From Candidatus Obscuribacterales bacterium (GTDB taxonomy: Bacteria; Cyanobacteriota; Vampirovibrionia; Obscuribacterales; Obscuribacteraceae): DNA of 64,000 nt. Made by a program: the position numbers and the translations under genes. Below the pieces are notes generated by a model. It did no database searches. It saw only the letters and a list, made by a program, of their open reading frames with translations, and had not been told where the DNA came from. The DNA lies in the NCBI GenBank assembly GCA_020050685.1, contig JAGVKG010000025.1, forward strand, positions 85,984 to 149,983, written 5' to 3'. Positions 1 through 7,641 of the stretch are shown here, piece after piece. The number at the start of each line of letters is the position of its first letter. Position 1 is the first letter of the stretch.

Positions 1-459
1 TGCATCGGCTTGTACGCACCAACTATTTGCCAGCGTCATCGATTGAACAACCTTGCGGTTCTGTTTAAATACTTCCTGCGCCACCACACCTCCCATGGAG
101 AGTCCAACCAGGTGGGCTTGACGATAACCAAGGTAACCAATCAAAGCAATTACATCTTCAGCAAACGATTCAATAGTGACACTACTTTTGACACTTTCCG
201 CATTTTCTGGAATTGTCGACTGATTATGTCCTCTCAAATCCAAACTTACGCAAGCATACTTGTCGGCGAAGGCATCGACCTGCGGCTCCCACATCGAGTG
301 ATCCGCACCAACTGAATGAATGAAAACGATCAGCTCTTCGCCCATGCCCTTATGCTTGACGAACAAGCGAGCGCCGGTAGATAGTTCGACAATTTCTCCA
401 GCAATAGCACCGGTTGCGACTTTTTCACTCTTATGATTCGATATTACTTTCGGTTTCAT
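1..459 (-). CDS. alpha/beta hydrolase, N-terminal part (truncated by window edge)
   Basis: The 153 visible codons run from an ATG at 459 off the left edge. They give a typical alpha/beta-hydrolase N-terminal half: an FIHSVGADHSMW oxyanion-loop segment near residues 47-58, an LDLRGHNQS strand-turn near 73-81, and the nucleophile elbow GLSMGG with Ser121. This pattern is that of the 3-oxoadipate enol-lactonase/esterase subgroup. The acid and His lie outside the window, so the substrate cannot be named. The gene is downstream of and co-oriented with the amidohydrolase at 616-1710, but separated from it by two GC-rich hairpin repeats. The first 29 bases around its start are duplicated at 533-561. 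Co-transcription with the ring-opening cluster is likely but not shown. Confidence 0.85.
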   Translation of the reverse strand, partial: MKPKVISNHKSEKVATGAIAGEIVELSTGARLFVKHKGMGEELIVFIHSVGADHSMWEPQVDAFADKYACVSLDLRGHNQSTIPENAESVKSSVTIESFAEDVIALIGYLGYRQAHLVGLSMGGVVAQEVFKQNRKVVQSMTLANSWCVQADA

Positions 460-561
460 ACTTTTCCCGCTATCTTCGTGTTATCAGAATTGACACTGTT
501 GCATTGAGGGCGGGAAGACCCCGCCCCTACAATTATCATTGGATATTACTTTCGGTTTCAT
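431..561. repeat. direct repeat pair flanking a hairpin repeat
   Basis: Positions 431-459 and 533-561 match at 27 of 29 bases, offset by exactly 102 bp. The left copy contains the start codon and first codons of the truncated hydrolase gene. The right copy is non-coding. A GC-rich hairpin repeat at 508-530 sits between them. Confidence 0.8.
508..530 (+). repeat. REP-like GC hairpin, copy 1
   Basis: GGGCGGG at 508-514 pairs with CCCGCCC at 520-526 across a short loop and is followed by CTAC. Related copies lie at 597-619, 24708-24731 and 60219-60241, always with CTAC at the same end of the plus strand. This has the structure of a short palindromic interspersed repeat. Confidence 0.75.
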
Positions 562-596
562 CATTACGTGTCATCCTAATCGATTCGTTCCGGGGA

Positions 597-619
597 GGGC
601 GAGGAAACCTCGCCCCTAC
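597..619 (+). repeat. REP-like GC hairpin, copy 2
   Basis: GGGCGAGG at 597-604 pairs perfectly with CCTCGCCC at 608-615 around an AAA loop, followed by CTAC. On the minus strand the CTA at 616-618 is the TAG stop of the amidohydrolase gene, so this repeat supplies that gene's stop codon and its 3' hairpin. Confidence 0.8.
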
Positions 620-1710
620 ATTTTGGCAATGATAGCCAATGTGCCACCACCGAGCGGTCCATGGTGCTCGGCTCTCGTACTTATATAAACAGCTGTATCA
701 CCAATGATACTGGACAAAACAGCACCGAGCACACAACGGGAATATCGTGTGTCGCTAAAGTCATCATCAGTCAACATCGTATGGCGGCGTCCGCGAATAG
801 TACCTCGAGGATCGGCCTCGGATTTGGCAAAGACGCCGACGATTCTGCTTACTTGTTCAGGCGAAAGCTGATCTTCAAACGTGATACCAAGTCCTTTAAG
901 AACTTGGCGAACGGTTGAGACATCAATCATATCTTTCAATACGCCATGATTAATCTCCAAGTCACCTGTCCAATAAGGGCTATTGCCCATAACCATAATT
1001 TCTGTCCGCTTAAGACCTGGTTTTGCTGAGCATGAAGCAACACTAGAAAAAAGATCGAAGTCACGGCAAACTTTATCGTCGCTCAACTGAGAGCTGTCCA
1101 CTTCCTTCAAAGCAATAGCACTAGCCAAAGCAGATGCACCGCGCGAATAAACCATATCGGAGCGCAAGGGTTTGCCCTTCTTCTCCCATGCCTCTGCCTC
1201 TACATAGCTAAAACTTGGAATGGCGCCCTTCATCTGAATCAAGTGCACATCTTTTTCCGAATCCAATTTCAAGCTTTCGATAATTGAACGAATGACTTTT
1301 GCTGTCTCTTCAATCTGCGGCAGGCGACCAATTTCTTCTGGAGAAAATTCTCGGGTAAATCCAATACCAATCGCCAAACGTTTTTTGTCATGTCGCTCGT
1401 TAAGTGCTGCACCACCGCGAGTGAAGACAACACAGTGCGGGCTAACCACTCCTTCGCATCCACCGGACACAGAAAATATGATGCGATCGACAACTTCCTG
1501 ACGCGTTAATTTCAAACGCTCCACGAACAGATCTTCAAACGCTCTCATAGCTAATTCACGCGTAAAATCATTCGTGCCACCATTGCCTTCTGTCTTGGCA
1601 ATAATGCAAATGACCTCAGAAGGATTAATTGCACCATCGGCAATCAGCCTCTGCAGTCCGCTAACATCTGCCGGGCCGCTAGTAGCAATCTTGAAGGCTT
1701 TAACTTCCAT
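616..1710 (-). CDS. ring-opening amidohydrolase (cyanuric acid hydrolase / barbiturase family)
   Basis: This 364-residue protein has the length and the three-fold motif layout of the AtzD/TrzD-barbiturase family, which opens the ring of cyanuric acid or barbituric acid with Ser-Lys dyads. Visible family motifs are AKTEGNGGTNDFTR (Lys39), VSGGCEGVVSPH (Ser82), a Lys161 segment (QMKGA), the SVASCSAKPG segment (Ser226 or Ser228), the FAKSEADPRG segment (Lys296), and ISTRAEHHGPLGGG (Ser344). The third serine motif reads STR where SGG-type sequences are more usual. Upstream in the same run lie an AllA-like lyase and a PanE-like reductase, which points to ureido or ring-nitrogen catabolism. Cyanurate, barbiturate and other cyclic-imide substrates cannot be separated by reading. 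The family is rare and has no close look-alikes. Confidence 0.88.
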   Translation of the reverse strand: MEVKAFKIATSGPADVSGLQRLIADGAINPSEVICIIAKTEGNGGTNDFTRELAMRAFEDLFVERLKLTRQEVVDRIIFSVSGGCEGVVSPHCVVFTRGGAALNERHDKKRLAIGIGFTREFSPEEIGRLPQIEETAKVIRSIIESLKLDSEKDVHLIQMKGAIPSFSYVEAEAWEKKGKPLRSDMVYSRGASALASAIALKEVDSSQLSDDKVCRDFDLFSSVASCSAKPGLKRTEIMVMGNSPYWTGDLEINHGVLKDMIDVSTVRQVLKGLGITFEDQLSPEQVSRIVGVFAKSEADPRGTIRGRRHTMLTDDDFSDTRYSRCVLGAVLSSIIGDTAVYISTRAEHHGPLGGGTLAIIAKM

Positions 1711-1745
1711 CTACCGTACTTTCATCGAAAATTAGAGATCAGGAC

Positions 1746-2381
1746 CTACAAATTCACACGCAAAATCTTGCCAGTGCGTTTCTTGATATCGATTTTGTAA
1801 ACATCACCGCTATTCATTTCATCAGGAGTTTTCTGGCTGGCAAGCGCTGCCACCACTTCTTCTGAATTTGCAGTCAATACAGTGACTGGATCTTTTACGC
1901 ACATTGGGAAATCGTGCCATGTGCCTTTCCAAATCATCACACCATGACCAGGCGGAATCAGGAAGCACTTAACTTGATCCAAATCCGGCACATCTTGGGC
2001 TGCCGGCTTGCCGTCTACTGTACCCAGCAAACCGCTCAGTTCTGCGGCCTCCGGGCCACCCTTGGCACCAGGATGATTCGGCTTGCCCAAAACCATGGCG
2101 AGCGGCTGATCGCCAAGCCCAACGAAAAGCTGCGTCATATCCATGTGACGCTCAAGCCAGACAATGTCGCCCGAGCGCTTGCTAATGCGAGCAGTGCGCA
2201 CAACCGCTTTGCCATTATATTCAAAGGGAATGTTGTAGCCTTCCTCGACGGAGCCCTTGTAAAAGGGGATGCTCAAACCAGCTTCCGGCAATTCGGCGCC
2301 AATGAAAAGCCCATAGTCAGCAATGTTCTCGCGGGTCGCCTGAATCACGGGTACATTCACAATTTGCAGAGTCTCGGTCAT
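1746..2381 (-). CDS. ureidoglycolate lyase-like cupin protein (AllA family)
   Basis: The 211-residue protein carries the AllA signature. WLERHMDMTQLFVGLGDQPL matches the family's ERH..TQ.F core, and a later FLIPPGHGVMIWKGTWHDFP segment matches the conserved G-V...G-x-WH-x-P strand. AllA enzymes release urea from ureidoglycolate in purine (allantoin) breakdown and adopt a cupin-like barrel. The family is normally about 160-200 residues, so this copy is at the long end. It starts 18 bp after the PanE-like gene and ends 35 bp before the amidohydrolase, so the three genes are probably co-transcribed. No allantoinase or allantoicase is nearby, so the substrate may instead be the ureido acid made by the neighbouring ring-opening enzyme. 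That link is inference. Confidence 0.78.
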   Translation of the reverse strand: MTETLQIVNVPVIQATRENIADYGLFIGAELPEAGLSIPFYKGSVEEGYNIPFEYNGKAVVRTARISKRSGDIVWLERHMDMTQLFVGLGDQPLAMVLGKPNHPGAKGGPEAAELSGLLGTVDGKPAAQDVPDLDQVKCFLIPPGHGVMIWKGTWHDFPMCVKDPVTVLTANSEEVVAALASQKTPDEMNSGDVYKIDIKKRTGKILRVNL

Positions 2382-2398
2382 GGCAAAATTTCCTTAGG

Positions 2399-3316
2399 TT
2401 ATGGCTTGCGCTTCTGGGATTTCTCCAGGTAAGACACTATATCTACGATTGTCTCATTTAGAGGCGCTTTTTGATCATGAATCCTGGCAACTTCGCAGAC
2501 TGCACCGTTAAGAAATTCTAGTTCTGGGTGACGCCCGGCTCGCAGGTCTTGCAAAGTGGCATTGATGTTGTCACGAGTCTTCTCCAGCGATTGAAATACC
2601 GCAGCCAAGTCCGCGTCAGAAAGGTTAACTCCATCAGCCTTCGCAATTCGTACTGCTTCGCTAGCTATTTCCTTGGCAACACGACCCAATGCCGGATAGT
2701 CAAGAATCGCTCCGTTAGGCGCATCGGCAATGGCACAAAGTCCATTGACGGTGATATTCCAAAGGGCCTTTTTCCATTCGGAAAGTCTGGCGTCGGTGCT
2801 AACCGAACTTGTAACGCCAGCATCGTTCAATACCTTGGACCAATCTTCCATGAACTTTTGGTTTTCCGTGGCAGAAGCGAACTCGAATTTGTGAATGCCG
2901 GCAATGTGAATATGATCGAGATCGATTCTTTGCACACCAATCCAACAAAGCAAGCGAACAATAGGATTTTTAGGCAGAATCTCGCAAGCTTCATCATAAA
3001 TGCCGATGCCATTTTGGCAAAGCACAATCGGATTTGTCTCGCTAATTTTGTCTTGGAGAATTTCTAAAAGTGCCAGAGCCTCGTGCGCCTTAGTGGCAAT
3101 AAAAAATGGTGCTTGTGGATCAACATTTACCACGTCCTCCAAGAGCAAACAATCCAGATTGAGATTGTCTTCCATAGCCCCTGTAACTTTTAGTGGACTA
3201 GCTTTCAAACGGTCATAAGACGATTGGCGGCAAATCAATTTTGCACCGCGAGCCTTTTGCAAAAGACACTGCAAATGCAATCCGATACCGCCGGCGCCAA
3301 GGACATATGCTGTCAT
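2399..3316 (-). CDS. ketopantoate reductase-like dehydrogenase (PanE/ApbA family)
   Basis: This 305-residue NAD(P)H-dependent dehydrogenase has an N-terminal Rossmann fold with GAGGIG at residues 7-12. It also has the FIATKAHE segment (Lys76), LCQNGIG (Asn102), the catalytic Lys segment WKKALWNITVNG near 181-192 and a C-terminal ELEFLNGAV segment like the family's substrate-binding helix. True PanE reduces 2-dehydropantoate in pantothenate and CoA synthesis. Many paralogues reduce other 2-oxo acids. The position between two exported-protein genes and the AllA-like and amidohydrolase genes, rather than beside panB or panC, favours a role in the catabolic cluster. Start and length fit the family. 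Confidence 0.82.
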   Translation of the reverse strand: MTAYVLGAGGIGLHLQCLLQKARGAKLICRQSSYDRLKASPLKVTGAMEDNLNLDCLLLEDVVNVDPQAPFFIATKAHEALALLEILQDKISETNPIVLCQNGIGIYDEACEILPKNPIVRLLCWIGVQRIDLDHIHIAGIHKFEFASATENQKFMEDWSKVLNDAGVTSSVSTDARLSEWKKALWNITVNGLCAIADAPNGAILDYPALGRVAKEIASEAVRIAKADGVNLSDADLAAVFQSLEKTRDNINATLQDLRAGRHPELEFLNGAVCEVARIHDQKAPLNETIVDIVSYLEKSQKRKP

Positions 3317-3338
3317 ATTTGCTCCTTACGTAACGCCT

Positions 3339-4373
3339 CTACAAATCTGCGTCCCAATCCGGTTTTTTCTTTGCCGCTGGCAAATCTGGCTTGAGATCCA
3401 AAAATGCCACCACTGCAAATTTGCCGGACTCAAGAGCCCTAACTCGCAATGAATGTTCTGCCGTACCTGATTTTGCCGAGACATACAGTACTTGCGTGTT
3501 GCCGCCGGCAAGTGATACCACTTGCGGTGTGCGATTCACAACTCTAATTGGCACCGTATAGGAAATTCCCGTCAACCCCGCCACTTTGATAAGCACAGAA
3601 CTGCACTGGCCTTTGGTAATTTGATCGTGCAACATCGAAACCTTAATCGCTAAGTTGCTGAAGTTTGCTTGCTTGCTGCGACCATTTTCCGTCAGCTCAA
3701 TAAACGTTGGGCCGACAGTTTCCGTCGGACTTTCAAAAATCAGCTTGCGCGGCGACTCGGCAAGCATCATTACCGACTTGCCCCCAACCTTAATTTCCGT
3801 GTTACCAAAATTGCCATCAAATTCTCCCAGACATTCTGCCGGTCGTCCTGTCTCACCAAGCTTGGGCAAACCGAAATCTTGGCGATAGGCTTTGGTCGAC
3901 TTGGACGCTCCTCGGCCAGTATCTTGGAATGCAGCCGGCATCAAGCTCGGCTGCAAACGCAAAGCCTGCACACAAAGAATTGCACCGTAACGATCTTTGA
4001 GAATCAAATCCGAAACCGCTTGCGAATCGGAAAACTGGCATGTGAAATCTCCGTCTTTCACCACAGTTTGAGCGTTGGCCAGAAAAATCACATACTCATC
4101 CAACAACTTTTGGTTCTTAATTCGCTCATTGTCATTCCGACCGACCGGATCAATTTGTACCGATCCGGAAATGGTATCACCGGAGCTTATGTCGTCCGGG
4201 AGATTGACGATTATCCTGCCTTGCGGAGTATGAAAGCTCACCGAGGCAATTCCCATCGCCAAACTGAGCGTACCAAAAATCTGATTAAAGCGTTTGGATT
4301 CAGCCATGCCTATTGGCATCGACAGGCAAACCAAACTGATAAAAGCTAATGACCAAGCCAAATAACTGCGCAT
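3339..4373 (-). CDS. exported protein of unknown function
   Basis: From the ATG at 4373 the product is 344 residues. It begins with an Arg-containing n-region and a hydrophobic core, then a likely signal peptidase site after GMA near residue 26. A GTG at 4391 would add six residues and overlap the upstream gene. The mature part is rich in beta-prone stretches and lacks a catalytic motif I recognise. A segment near the C-terminus (TGISYTVPIRVVNRTPQVVSLAG, split here by commas only in description) resembles an immunoglobulin-like extracellular domain. The gene follows the small exported protein at 4381-4737 by 7 bp, so the two probably form a translationally linked pair in the envelope. Function unknown. 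Confidence 0.7.
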   Translation of the reverse strand: MRSYLAWSLAFISLVCLSMPIGMAESKRFNQIFGTLSLAMGIASVSFHTPQGRIIVNLPDDISSGDTISGSVQIDPVGRNDNERIKNQKLLDEYVIFLANAQTVVKDGDFTCQFSDSQAVSDLILKDRYGAILCVQALRLQPSLMPAAFQDTGRGASKSTKAYRQDFGLPKLGETGRPAECLGEFDGNFGNTEIKVGGKSVMMLAESPRKLIFESPTETVGPTFIELTENGRSKQANFSNLAIKVSMLHDQITKGQCSSVLIKVAGLTGISYTVPIRVVNRTPQVVSLAGGNTQVLYVSAKSGTAEHSLRVRALESGKFAVVAFLDLKPDLPAAKKKPDWDADL

Positions 4374-4380
4374 AATCAAC

Positions 4381-4737
4381 CTAATGTTCACCGGTCATAT
4401 CAGTGCTGGAGACATCCAAGTCGGCATTTCTATCATGGCGAAAAACCCGCATCACGTTCTTCGATTCCAAAACATAGCCGCAAGCCTCGTCCGTATGCTT
4501 GGTCAGAAGCCTGTGCATGCCCGGGCGCTCGATAACCATACCTTCAAAAGTGAAATCAAAAAATTGCATAGGCGGCGCATCCACCACGACATCGGCAAAT
4601 TCTTCGGCAAGGGAAACCTCGCCTTGCAAAATCGCCGTTTCCACCGGCAAGTCCGCCGCACGCGAAAGAGGACACGCAGCAATTTGTCCGATAATTGCCA
4701 ACCAAATAGGTAAATTCCGCAGCCCAAACAAGCGCAT
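4381..4737 (-). CDS. small exported protein of unknown function
   Basis: The chosen ATG at 4737 gives 118 residues with a clear signal peptide: MRLFGLRNLP, a hydrophobic core, and a cleavage site near SRAAD. The open frame continues upstream to 4809, but that extension is uncharged, precedes the signal peptide and is unlikely to be translated. The mature part is acidic (VSLAEEFADVVVDAPP) and ends with a Asp-rich tail. It is the first gene of the minus-strand run, facing the divergent FMN-oxidase gene across about 215 bp. I recognise no family. Confidence 0.6.
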   Translation of the reverse strand: MRLFGLRNLPIWLAIIGQIAACPLSRAADLPVETAILQGEVSLAEEFADVVVDAPPMQFFDFTFEGMVIERPGMHRLLTKHTDEACGYVLESKNVMRVFRHDRNADLDVSSTDMTGEH

Positions 4738-4953
4738 ATGCCTAGTTTCCGTGAAGCACAAAACCGAAATACCAATACCTAATTCATACCCAATGCGCCA
4801 TGCAAACAATCACTTGAGAACCGGCAGGGAAACTACCAATCGTAGGCAAAGCCGACAATTAACCTGGGCTTGAGAGCCGTGATGGCGGCACGCAATCTGC
4901 CAGACAACATGTGAGAAAATAGGGGACAACTTTGGCAATGGCGGAGAAGAATT

Positions 4954-6045
4954 TTGGACACGAGCGCTCAACCAGTAAATGTCTTTGAGTACGAAAAGCT
5001 GGCCAAAGAAAAATTGCCCGGCATGGTTTACGACTACTATGCCTCCGGTGCCAACGATGAGATTACACTGCGCGACAATCATGAAGCCTACGACCGCATC
5101 AAGTTGCGTTATCGAGTCCTGGTTGATGTGAGCAATATCAGTTTGAAGGCCTCAATTTTTAATCAAGAAATCTCCATGCCGATAATGGTGGCGCCGATGG
5201 CCTTTCAGGGAATGGCGCATCCGGATGGTGAGCTTGCCACGGCGCGGGCTTGCGGAAATGACGGCACCATCATGGTCTTAAGCACGCTTTCCAATCATTC
5301 CATCGAGGCGGTGACGCGAGAAGCAACCGGCCCAATTTGGTTTCAGCTTTATGTGTTTAAGGATCGCGGCATGACCAAATCATTGGTCCAAAGAGCAGAG
5401 GCTGCCGGCTGCAAGGCACTGGTCTTGACTGTGGATTCGCCTTATTTAGGCAGGCGCGAACGGGACATTCGCAACGGCTTTAGTTTAGGTGGCGCGCTCA
5501 AGGCAAAGAACCTGGAAAAGTCCGTACAAGAAAACGTACCGGCGAAGAAAAACACTTCAGGGCTTGCCGCTTACTTGGAAGCATTTTACGATACTGGACT
5601 GACCTGGAAAGATCTTGAATGGTTCAAGTCCATTACCAAGTTACCAGTCTTGGTGAAAGGCATTGCGCGCGGAGACGATGCGCAATTGGCGATCAAAAAC
5701 GGAGCAGATGGAATTGTTGTCTCCAACCATGGCGGAAGACAATTAGACACATCTCCTGCCACCATTGAAGTCTTGCCAGAAATTATTGAAGCGGTTGATG
5801 GGAAATTTGATGTAATTGTCGATGGTGGCATTCGCCGCGGCACCGATGTTGTAAAAGCTCTGGCATGTGGAGCCAAAGCCGTGTTTGTCGGCAGACCAAT
5901 TCTTTGGGGATTAGCCACCGAAGGCGAAGCCGGCGTCAGCAAAGTGCTCAACATGTATCGCGAAGATTTTCAAACATCAATGGCATTATGCGGCTGCACA
6001 ACGCCAGACCAAATCAAACGCGATCTGATCTGGACACGCAAATAA
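4954..6045 (+). CDS. FMN-dependent alpha-hydroxy-acid oxidase/dehydrogenase
   Basis: The 363-residue product belongs to the glycolate oxidase / lactate dehydrogenase (LldD) / lactate oxidase family, which oxidises 2-hydroxy acids to 2-oxo acids with FMN. It shows the family active-site motif SNHGGRQLD with His259 and Arg262, the N-terminal YYASGANDE segment, the VAPMAFQGMAHPDGE strand, Tyr133 in QLYVF, and the phosphate-binding DGGIRRGTDVVKALACGAK segment. The start is TTG at 4954, chosen because GGAG at 4943-4946 lies 7 bp upstream and the reading matches the family N-terminus. It lacks the membrane-binding insertion of LldD, so a soluble enzyme is expected. It is divergent from the ring-opening cluster, where glyoxylate or glycolate-type products could be its substrate. 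Confidence 0.9.
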   Translation: MDTSAQPVNVFEYEKLAKEKLPGMVYDYYASGANDEITLRDNHEAYDRIKLRYRVLVDVSNISLKASIFNQEISMPIMVAPMAFQGMAHPDGELATARACGNDGTIMVLSTLSNHSIEAVTREATGPIWFQLYVFKDRGMTKSLVQRAEAAGCKALVLTVDSPYLGRRERDIRNGFSLGGALKAKNLEKSVQENVPAKKNTSGLAAYLEAFYDTGLTWKDLEWFKSITKLPVLVKGIARGDDAQLAIKNGADGIVVSNHGGRQLDTSPATIEVLPEIIEAVDGKFDVIVDGGIRRGTDVVKALACGAKAVFVGRPILWGLATEGEAGVSKVLNMYREDFQTSMALCGCTTPDQIKRDLIWTRK

Positions 6046-6047
6046 AA

Positions 6048-6917
6048 TCATTTGGACTTGTCCTGACCGGACAGATCGGCAACAAATTTTTTCATTGCGG
6101 CGACATACTGCTCTGAATCAACGCCATAAATATCGTTATGTCCGGCATTCGGCAAGAGTACAAGTGTCTTTGGTTCAGATGCTAGTTTATTCAGTTCTTC
6201 CGAATTACTTACGGGAACAATTTCGTCGTTCACACCGTGCACCAATAAAAGCGGTGGGTGGGCACCCTTGAGATAACTGAGATTGTCCAGCATGATTTTC
6301 GGATACATCCAGCGTGGATAAAGCCACAACCAAAATATTCTACTGCGGGCAATTGCAAGCAAAGAAGAAAATGGTGACTGCAAAATAATTCCAGCACAAG
6401 GACGATTTTCAGCAACATAACAAGCAACACCAGTGCCCAAGGATTCTCCAAAACAAATCAAATCAGCTGGTTTTACTGCTTCCTGATTGACGACAAAATC
6501 ATACGCGGCAAGACCATCTGTACAAATGCCATCGATGCTTGGTGAACCTTGACTCAAACCATATCCCTGATAGTCGTACATAAAAACAGAAGCGCCTGAT
6601 TGCAAAATCAATTTTGCCAACGCCAAGCGATAGGTGATATTGCTTCCATTGCCATGATTAACTACACAAGTTTTTTGCGCACCGGGCAACTTAAAATACA
6701 AAGCATGCAGTTTGTTACCGTTGGCCGTCGGGAAAAATATTTCTTCCTGCTTAACGCCGAGCACAGACTCAGTTTTGTATGCTTCGTACGTTTCCTTGAT
6801 TGGGAAAAACAGCATCGAGCTGTAGTATCCCATCGCTACCCAGGGCGACAAGATCACGTACATAAAAATGTAAAAGAGAAACGCAAACGCATCCATTCTT
6901 GGCCATTCCAATTTCAT
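6048..6917 (-). CDS. membrane-anchored alpha/beta hydrolase (Bem46-like)
   Basis: The 289-residue protein starts with a hydrophobic segment (about residues 10-33), probably an uncleaved anchor. It continues as an alpha/beta hydrolase with VVNHGNGSN after the third strand, YDYQGYGLSQG, the nucleophile elbow FGESLGTG with Ser159, an Asp in HGVNDEIVP and the catalytic His in NAGHNDIYG. This is the layout of Bem46/ABHD13-type serine hydrolases, whose substrates are mostly unknown. It is convergent with the FMN oxidase, with two bases between the stops. An ATG seven codons downstream is an alternative start. Confidence 0.85.
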   Translation of the reverse strand: MKLEWPRMDAFAFLFYIFMYVILSPWVAMGYYSSMLFFPIKETYEAYKTESVLGVKQEEIFFPTANGNKLHALYFKLPGAQKTCVVNHGNGSNITYRLALAKLILQSGASVFMYDYQGYGLSQGSPSIDGICTDGLAAYDFVVNQEAVKPADLICFGESLGTGVACYVAENRPCAGIILQSPFSSLLAIARSRIFWLWLYPRWMYPKIMLDNLSYLKGAHPPLLLVHGVNDEIVPVSNSEELNKLASEPKTLVLLPNAGHNDIYGVDSEQYVAAMKKFVADLSGQDKSK

Positions 6918-6940
6918 TTGGTCTTCATTCCCTCAATCAA

Positions 6941-6976
6941 AAACTTGCGCCCCTTAAGAGTAATCCTAAGGGGCGC
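6941..6976 (-). terminator. rho-independent terminator for the 7000-7401 gene
   Basis: GCGCCCCTTA at 6947-6956 pairs perfectly with TAAGGGGCGC at 6967-6976 across a 10-base loop. On the minus strand the stem is followed by AAGTTTTTG, a short T tract. It lies 24 bp after the stop of the repeat-protein gene. Confidence 0.85.
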
Positions 6977-6999
6977 AATGCAACTTATGCAAGCAAAAC

Positions 7000-7401
7000 T
7001 TACTTGCTGGTTGCTGGCTTCTCTTCTTTTTTCTTGCCAATTGAGGTGATGGCTTCGCCGGTCTTCTTAGCGCCAGTGCCTACGGCTTCTGCGCCTTTCT
7101 TGACACCCTTGCCGACGGCTTCGGCAGTCTTTTTGGCGCCAGTACCAACGGCCTTCACACCTTTGACAGTGCCTTTGCCGACGGCCTCTGCACCCTTGCC
7201 TACAGCTTCAGCGCCTTTTTTCAAACCGCCGCCAACGGCCTTAACGCCCTTGCCTGTGCCTTCGCCAACTTTTTCGGCACCTTTTTTAATTCCAGAACCA
7301 ACATCTTTTGCGCCTTCGACGACTTTGTTTTCAGCAAAGGAAGCACCTGTTCCTATGGTCAAAGCAACGGATAAAGCCAATAGTAAAGAACCGAACTTCA
7401 T
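7000..7401 (-). CDS. exported Gly/Lys/Ala-rich repeat protein
   Basis: The start is fixed by a near-perfect AAGGAGGTAG ribosome site just upstream of ATG 7401. The first 23 residues form a signal peptide ending at SFA. The rest is almost wholly imperfect repeats built on KGAEAVGKG, KGVKAVGTG and AKKTAEAVG, with a basic tail. The repeats are about 11 residues long, contain no Cys or aromatic residue, and would give a flexible or amphipathic-helical, strongly basic polypeptide like LEA-type or apolipoprotein-like 11-mers. The gene is monocistronic with its own terminator. A role in binding envelope polyanions or in desiccation protection is speculation. No family is recognised. Confidence 0.85.
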   Translation of the reverse strand: MKFGSLLLALSVALTIGTGASFAENKVVEGAKDVGSGIKKGAEKVGEGTGKGVKAVGGGLKKGAEAVGKGAEAVGKGTVKGVKAVGTGAKKTAEAVGKGVKKGAEAVGTGAKKTGEAITSIGKKKEEKPATSK

Positions 7402-7641
7402 GTCTACCTCCTTGGGTCACATTTCAGAAGAATCTTGACTCTTATAACATGCAGGCGAAATACATTCCAACCCCTGGCAATTGAGGGGGCGCAGACCCTT
7501 AACAATCCAGCGCTTATGGCAGCCAAGCGCTATTACGAAGATAAACAATCGATATATCCTCCTTACAACCGCCCATAAAATCGAACCTGCATGCTAACAT
7601 GCTAACTTGCATAGGCTAGAAACAAGATTGGCAGACAAATT
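7402..7641. promoter_or_regulatory. divergent intergenic region with small repeats
   Basis: These 240 bp separate the repeat-protein gene and the cysteine desulfurase, which are transcribed away from each other, so both promoters should lie here. An inverted repeat AGCGCT...AGCGCT lies near 7510-7533, and ATGCTAAC is repeated in tandem near 7590-7606 shortly before the desulfurase start. No full promoter consensus could be assigned. Confidence 0.35.

Noticed and set aside
6899..7438. Plus-strand Pro/Thr-rich repeat frame
   Set aside because: It mirrors the minus-strand repeat protein, which has the signal peptide, strong ribosome site and terminator.
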